This document shows, piece by piece, positions 60,475-64,000 of a stretch of 64,000 nt of DNA. The notes beneath the pieces were generated by a model. The model was given only the letters and a program-made list of their open reading frames with translations, made no database searches and had not been told where the DNA came from. Within the stretch, counting starts at the first letter, position 1; each line of letters starts with the position of its first letter. Both the position numbers and the translations under genes were made by a program. This DNA is from Virgibacillus senegalensis (GTDB taxonomy: Bacteria > Bacillota > Bacilli > Bacillales > Amphibacillaceae), in the NCBI RefSeq assembly GCF_000821245.2, contig NZ_LN611424.1:520459-584458 (forward strand), given 5' to 3'.

Positions 60475-60780
60475 CTATATAATTTCGAATAAATATCGTT
60501 TTCACAAGTATGGAACTATAAAACCAACGATTACATTTATGTAAACATTTGCTTGGGTGCCTACGACAAATATGAGAGTTCACCTCCCTCACAGCATCGT
60601 AAACCTCTATTATTTATAGGGGCGACAAAATAAGCAAATAAACTTCCGCGGAATCGACCGTTGCGACACTCTAAGAACAAAAGTGTTGTTATATCATCCC
60701 TTAAAGGAATTAGAGGCTTTCAACGGGATTGAGGAGGAAGAGCAAAATTCTCCACCTCAATATTTGACTACGCACCTACC
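60475..60780. other. Intergenic stretch, no supported gene
   Basis: About 300 bases with no ORF that has a ribosome binding site. A 24-codon frame (TTG near 60554, GAYDKYESSPPSQHR…) is probably chance. The sequence shifts here from the AT-rich operon to the higher-GC flank. Confidence 0.4.
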
Positions 60781-60818
60781 CTTTCACTTTTAACGATTAT
60801 GAAAGTGAAAGGAGGTGA
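60781..60818 (+). promoter_or_regulatory. Hairpin abutting the DUF1659 ribosome binding site
   Basis: CTTTCACTTT (60781-60790) pairs perfectly with AAAGTGAAAG (60802-60811), and the right arm runs directly into GGAGGTGA. Folding would place the ribosome binding site at the base of a 10-bp stem. Confidence 0.5.
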
Positions 60819-60823
60819 GCGGC

Positions 60824-61045
60824 ATGGCTGACACTCAAAAGGTTGATTCCCGGTTACAGCTGGTCTTCCAAGAGGGGATTGATGGGGAAACTGGAGATCC
60901 GATTCTCAAAAACAAATCCTTCAACAATGTAAAAACCGAGGCGACAGCTGACCAATTGATGGCGATTTCCACAGCTTTGGTCGACTTGCAGCAGCGTGAT
61001 CTCTACTCGGTTAAGCGTAATGATAGCTCGCTTATTACGGAGTAG
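60824..61045 (+). CDS. DUF1659 family protein, 73 aa
   Basis: Function unknown. ATG 60824 follows AAAGGAGGTGA. Sequence MADTQKVDSRLQLVFQEG, then GETGDPILKNKSFNNVKTEAT, DQLMAISTALVDLQQRDL and SVKRNDSSLI. This is the DUF1659 pattern of a small beta-alpha cytosolic protein. It lies 52 bases before a DUF2922 gene, and a YvrJ gene follows. These three families commonly occur together in Bacillaceae, and no biochemical role is established. Confidence 0.8.
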   Translation: MADTQKVDSRLQLVFQEGIDGETGDPILKNKSFNNVKTEATADQLMAISTALVDLQQRDLYSVKRNDSSLITE

Positions 61046-61097
61046 CGGTTAGGAGTTATTTTTACTTGATTGATAATGCAAGGGAGGAGGTGGAAAG

Positions 61098-61310
61098 ATG
61101 AAAAAGTTGGAGCTAAAGTTTTTAAATGAAGAAGATAAAACGGTGACAATTTCTCTGGACCATCCAGTAGAACCGGCAGACCCGGCAGCAGTCAGTGCTG
61201 CGATGGATGAAATCATTTCCCAAAACGCCTTCTTTTCTTCTGGCGGTGATCTCGTCAGTAAGAAAAGTGCCCGCATCGTAGAACGTAACGTCGAAGAAAT
61301 CGAAATATAA
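61098..61310 (+). CDS. DUF2922 family protein, 70 aa
   Basis: Function unknown. Sequence KKLELKFLNEEDKTVTISLDHP, DPAAVSAAMDEIISQNAFFS, SKKSARIVERNVEEIEI, which is the DUF2922 pattern (a two-strand/helix/two-strand plan much like DUF1659). GGAGGAGGTGG precedes the ATG. It ends at the terminator 61321-61348. Confidence 0.82.
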   Translation: MKKLELKFLNEEDKTVTISLDHPVEPADPAAVSAAMDEIISQNAFFSSGGDLVSKKSARIVERNVEEIEI

Positions 61311-61320
61311 TTCAAATCCC

Positions 61321-61348
61321 AAAGGGAGCGGCATCCACCGCTCCCTTT
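61321..61348 (+). terminator. Rho-independent terminator
   Basis: AAAGGGAGCGG (61321-61331) pairs with CCGCTCCCTTT (61338-61348). It follows the DUF2922 gene, and the downstream YvrJ gene would need read-through or its own promoter. Confidence 0.8.
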
Positions 61349-61360
61349 ACTAATACGAGA

Positions 61361-61544
61361 GAGGGGACAGTCCCCAATCCATTAATAAGTTTCGGGTGAT
61401 AGGATTTGGGGTCAGTCCCTCTTTCGTTAGTTTTAGCGAAGGAAAATGGAGGTACACCTTGATTTAACAGGCTTCTATTACTTTCGGGGACAGTCCCCAT
61501 CCGGGGAATAAATTGCCGATACAGTTAATTGGGGTCTGACCCCA
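61361..61544. repeat. Two adjacent GGGACAGTCCC-family repeats
   Basis: Copy 7 (61361-61421) runs from GAGGGGACAGTCCCC to GGGGTCAGTCCCTC. Copy 8 (61486-61544) runs from GGGGACAGTCCCC to GGGGTCTGACCCC. Mixed end types (ACAGTCCC and GTCAGTCCC) occur within one copy. Both lie in the DUF2922-YvrJ gap. Confidence 0.8.
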
Positions 61545-61565
61545 AAAGAAAGGAGGAAGGGGAAC

Positions 61566-61700
61566 TTGGAGACGTGGTTATCGTTGATAACGGATGTCGG
61601 TTTTCCTGCAGCGGTGACGTTTTATCTACTCCATCGTATCGAAGGTAAACTGAATACGTTGATTGAATCCATCCATGCCCTGCCAGGGAAATTAAAATGA
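61566..61700 (+). CDS. YvrJ-family small membrane protein, 44 aa
   Basis: A short gene missed by length cut-offs. TTG 61566 lies 9 bases after AAGGAGG (61550-61556). Translation METWLSLITDVGFPAAVTFY then LLHRIEGKLNTLIESI is the YvrJ pattern: one membrane helix with the central GFP motif and a C-terminal amphipathic helix beginning RIEGKL. Function unknown. Completes the DUF1659-DUF2922-YvrJ trio. Confidence 0.82.
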   Translation: METWLSLITDVGFPAAVTFYLLHRIEGKLNTLIESIHALPGKLK

Positions 61701-61716
61701 ATGGCCCTTTAAAAGC

Positions 61717-61740
61717 AGGCAGCTATTTCTTTAGCTGCCT
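61717..61740 (+). terminator. Weak terminator hairpin
   Basis: AGGCAGCT pairs with AGCTGCCT around an 8-base loop, followed by ACTTTC. It follows the YvrJ gene. Confidence 0.5.
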
Positions 61741-61883
61741 ACTTTCACTTATTATGTTGATTTTTTTTCGCTCGCTGCTCACAATCTAGCTTAGGATGAA
61801 ATTGGCAAGACGATATTATTTGCCCTTTCCATCCCTTTTCCTATATCCTAGTACGGAGACCAATTGAGTAAGGTGGTATTCCT

Positions 61884-62735
61884 TTGAAACACGAATTGGA
61901 GTATATCGGGAAAAAAGTAGTCGATATCCATCGAGAGCTGGCGAATAAGCTGGAAGACATCATGGATGATGATTATACGGAAGGCCTGGAAAAAGTAGGA
62001 ATGCCTTTAGAGGAGCGGACGGAGTACCGGGCCGAACTTCTAAGATATCTTGGCGAGTCTTTATATGAAGGATCAGAGACGATGATGGCCGCGGTCGAGG
62101 ATTGGGGGAGGCGTACGTCTGATTTTACGATTCGTTATAACGTAAAATTGAGTGATGCGTTGCGAGCTGTTTCTTTTTATCGGCGGGTGATATGGGATGC
62201 AGTCACTCTGGAATTAGAAAGCCGGCAGTTTGCTCCAATTACTCTGTTGGATGTATCCAAGATTATTGACCCATTACTTGACAAAGTCAGTGCGGTGGTT
62301 GGGAATGTTTATGAGGAGTATAACGACCGTTTGATGAAAGTCGCATACAGTGCGCTGGAAGAATTGTCCGTTCCTGTTGTTCCGGTTGCCCAGGGAATTG
62401 CTGCCGTTCCGATTGTGGGGGAGATTGATACCCATCGTGCCCAACTGATAACGGAGATTGTGTTAAAAGAAGGGACAAATTTGGAACTCGAGTTTGTAAT
62501 ATTGGATATTTCCGGTGTACCGATGATTGATACGATGGTATCCGACCAAATATTCCAAATCTTGAAGGCACTCAGTTTAATCGGAGTTAAAGCAATCATC
62601 ACCGGTATACGACCAGAGGTTGCGCAAACAATCGGTAACCTTGGACTTGATTACAAAGGAGTAACAACGAGAGCAACATTACAACAAGCATTAGCCGAGT
62701 TAGGATTTAAACAAGTTAAATCTCCTAAATGGTGA
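61884..62735 (+). CDS. RsbR-family stressosome protein (STAS domain)
   Basis: 283 aa, the length of RsbR paralogues that form the stressosome scaffold with RsbS and, through RsbT, control SigB. The N-terminal 160 residues are a helical non-haem-globin-like sensor domain, and the C-terminal STAS domain (about 165-278) carries both phosphorylation regions: ISGVPMIDTMVSDQIF (Thr near residue 217) and GIRPEVAQTIGNLGLD (Thr near 252). TTG 61884 is the start after AAGGTGG, 7 bases upstream. No rsbS or rsbT is adjacent, so it is a stand-alone paralogue. It fits with the SigB-type promoters elsewhere in this window. Confidence 0.9.
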   Translation: MKHELEYIGKKVVDIHRELANKLEDIMDDDYTEGLEKVGMPLEERTEYRAELLRYLGESLYEGSETMMAAVEDWGRRTSDFTIRYNVKLSDALRAVSFYRRVIWDAVTLELESRQFAPITLLDVSKIIDPLLDKVSAVVGNVYEEYNDRLMKVAYSALEELSVPVVPVAQGIAAVPIVGEIDTHRAQLITEIVLKEGTNLELEFVILDISGVPMIDTMVSDQIFQILKALSLIGVKAIITGIRPEVAQTIGNLGLDYKGVTTRATLQQALAELGFKQVKSPKW

Positions 62736-62745
62736 AATAATCATA

Positions 62746-62786
62746 AAAGGGACTGTCTCCATGGATATTGGGGACAGTCCCTTTTT
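62746..62786 (+). terminator. Terminator built from a GGGACTGTCCC-type repeat
   Basis: AAAAGGGACTGTC pairs with GACAGTCCCTTTTT. The arms are repeat-family ends with added A and T runs, so a repeat copy seems to have become the terminator of the RsbR-like gene. Confidence 0.75.
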
Positions 62787-62813
62787 GCTGTTCTAGCTAT
62801 TCAAAAAGCCTCT

Positions 62814-63010
62814 GGAGGGACTGACCCTCCTGAGCCTGAATAGAAACGATAAATCAATACGTTTCCCGGTCTAACAGCGTTTGTGCTGCTCAGGGGACTG
62901 TCCCCAAACGTGGGAATATTAAGTGAAACCTTGAACAGAGGGACTGTCCCCGGTACTCATTTAAGTGAACAGCATCCCTCTAGGAGGGACTGTCCCCTCA
63001 ATTAGTCCCC
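62814..63010. repeat. Cluster of nested GGGACTGTCCC-family repeats
   Basis: At least four end-motifs in 200 bases: GGAGGGACTGACCC (62814), CAGGGGACTGTCCCC (near 62890), GAGGGACTGTCCCC (near 62938) and GGAGGGACTGTCCCC (near 62983), with partial AGTCCCCTCAATT duplications at the right edge. It looks like repeated insertion or slippage of one repeat into another. Confidence 0.75.
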
Positions 63011-63058
63011 TCAATTACTCATTCCTCCATTCAGTCCCGTCATCCTCTATTTATTCCA

Positions 63059-64000
63059 TCATCCGAACCAGCCTTTTTTCTTGAACCAGAAGATCATGCC
63101 GACGGTGAGTATCAGCATGACAATTAAGCTGGCATAGTAACCATAATGCCATTCTAATTCCGGCATGTTGACGAAGTTCATCCCGTAGATACCAGCAATG
63201 AATGTTAACGGGGCAAAAATCGAGGTAATCACGGTCAACACTTGAATCACTTTGTTCTGTTGATAAGAGTTGATCGATATGAAATTGTCCCGAATGTCAT
63301 TGGTGATTTCCCGGTTGGACGCAACCATCTCGGACAGCTTCATCAAATGGTCGTAAATGTCTGCGAAATATTCCCGCCGTTCACGAATCCCTTCTAAACG
63401 ATGGGAGCTTAACACCCTGTAAAACAAATCCCTGATCGGGTTAATGGTGTGTCGCAGCCGCAACAGTTCATGTCGTAAATCAAATAACTGGTCCAGAAGG
63501 ACATCCATTGGTTTGTCCTCTGGATTTTCTTCCACTTCATTTATTTGATCCTCCAATTGATAAACGATCGGGAAAAAATTGTCTACTACCTTGTCCAGCA
63601 CCTCATAAAATACCCTATATTCATCCCAGCCTGTTAAGTCCTGTTGCTGCAACAGTCTTTCCCACACCTGTCGGACCTCACCAGAATTCCAATGATGAAA
63701 GGTAACGATATAATTACTTCCTAGGAAAAAATCAATTTCCCGCTGTTCCAGACTTTCAGGCCGAATGGCATGGGTCACGAAAAAGGAGAAATTATCATAG
63801 TAGTCAAGCTTGGGACGCTGCAAGCTGTGGATACAATCTTCGATGGCAAGTGGATGAAAATGCAATGCGGTATCCAATTGCTTGATTTCTTCCGATGTCG
63901 GTTCACTGAAATCAATCCACCACCACTTGTATGCTGAAAAGTCGACTTCAGTGATGTCAATATCAGTCAGTTTTCGGTTGTCTTCTGTTACTGCGACGAT
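63059..64000 (-). CDS. CorA-family magnesium/cobalt transporter, partial
   Basis: The frame is open from the right window edge (64000) to the stop at 63059, so the N terminus is missing; 313 residues are visible, beginning IVAVTEDNRKLTDIDI. The cytoplasmic domain includes WWWIDFSEPTSEEI, HFHPLAIEDCIH and RPKLDYYDNFSFFVTH. A long stalk helix leads to the two C-terminal membrane helices with the selectivity motif YGMNF (GMN) and the basic end KKKGWFG. Forms a homopentameric Mg2+ channel. It converges on the RsbR-like gene across the repeat cluster. Confidence 0.93.
   Translation of the reverse strand: MVAVTEDNRKLTDIDITEVDFSAYKWWWIDFSEPTSEEIKQLDTALHFHPLAIEDCIHSLQRPKLDYYDNFSFFVTHAIRPESLEQREIDFFLGSNYIVTFHHWNSGEVRQVWERLLQQQDLTGWDEYRVFYEVLDKVVDNFFPIVYQLEDQINEVEENPEDKPMDVLLDQLFDLRHELLRLRHTINPIRDLFYRVLSSHRLEGIRERREYFADIYDHLMKLSEMVASNREITNDIRDNFISINSYQQNKVIQVLTVITSIFAPLTFIAGIYGMNFVNMPELEWHYGYYASLIVMLILTVGMIFWFKKKGWFG

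Overview
The window is from a spore-forming, motile, low-to-medium GC Gram-positive of the Bacillaceae. The evidence is spoIIID next to the MreB homologue mbl and two flagellar rod genes, SigB-, SigD- and SigE-type promoters, an RsbR-type stressosome protein and wall teichoic acid genes. The gene order resembles the Bacillus subtilis region around spoIIID-mbl-flhO-flhP. Several very acidic secreted proteins would fit a salt-tolerant species, but that is only an inference. No rRNA, tRNA, CRISPR array or replication origin was seen.

Layout. 1-7.3 kb: a tiny secreted peptide, spoIIID, an 88-bp tandem hairpin array, mbl, flhO, flhP, an EpuA-family membrane protein, a tiny SigB-type membrane protein on the minus strand, fabZ and two paralogous acidic lipoproteins. 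7.3-11.6 kb: a two-gene RND efflux system behind an apparently orphan promoter/operator. 11.8-23.5 kb: a polysaccharide cluster with a polyprenyl-phosphate sugar-1-P transferase, a small coupled ORF, UDP-glucose dehydrogenase, an inverted AT-rich acyltransferase, a MurJ-type flippase, a PIG-L deacetylase, an O-antigen ligase/polymerase-like protein, a GT4 transferase, a split ALG14/ALG13-type transferase and a GNAT protein. 23.7-26.0 kb: a second TagO-type transferase whose terminator has been split by a 1,274-bp IS3-family element.

26.6-48.2 kb is AT-rich and devoted to wall teichoic acid. It holds two very large secreted hydrolases (glucosaminidase and amidase), each with four GW-type wall-binding modules. 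Around them lie tarD-tarB, an acyltransferase, tarI-tarJ, two TarL-like polymerases, a TarM-like glycosyltransferase, tagG-tagH, a pyruvyltransferase, tagA and an LCP ligase. With tagO this gives initiation, priming, ribitol-phosphate polymerisation, glycosylation, export and attachment of a ribitol-type polymer. Perfect Spo0A-box-like sites precede three of its transcription units.

48.6-60.5 kb: a GntR-controlled operon of a TIM-barrel isomerase, M20 deacylase, threonine-synthase-like PLP enzyme, CUT1 sugar ABC transporter without ATPase, Gfo/Idh oxidoreductase, RidA, metallo-beta-lactamase-fold hydrolase, SIS protein and FGGY kinase. The combination points to catabolism of a sugar joined to an amino acid. 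I do not recognise it as a described pathway and rate it the best candidate for a new system here. 60.8-64 kb: a DUF1659/DUF2922/YvrJ trio, an RsbR-like stressosome protein and a CorA-type transporter running off the window edge.

A dispersed inverted-repeat family with GGGACAGTCCC/GGGACTGTCCC ends sits in many intergenic gaps and is densest near 62.7-63.0 kb. Several small genes (5132-5278, 13116-13250, 61566-61700) and many corrected non-ATG starts were found by reading for ribosome binding sites.
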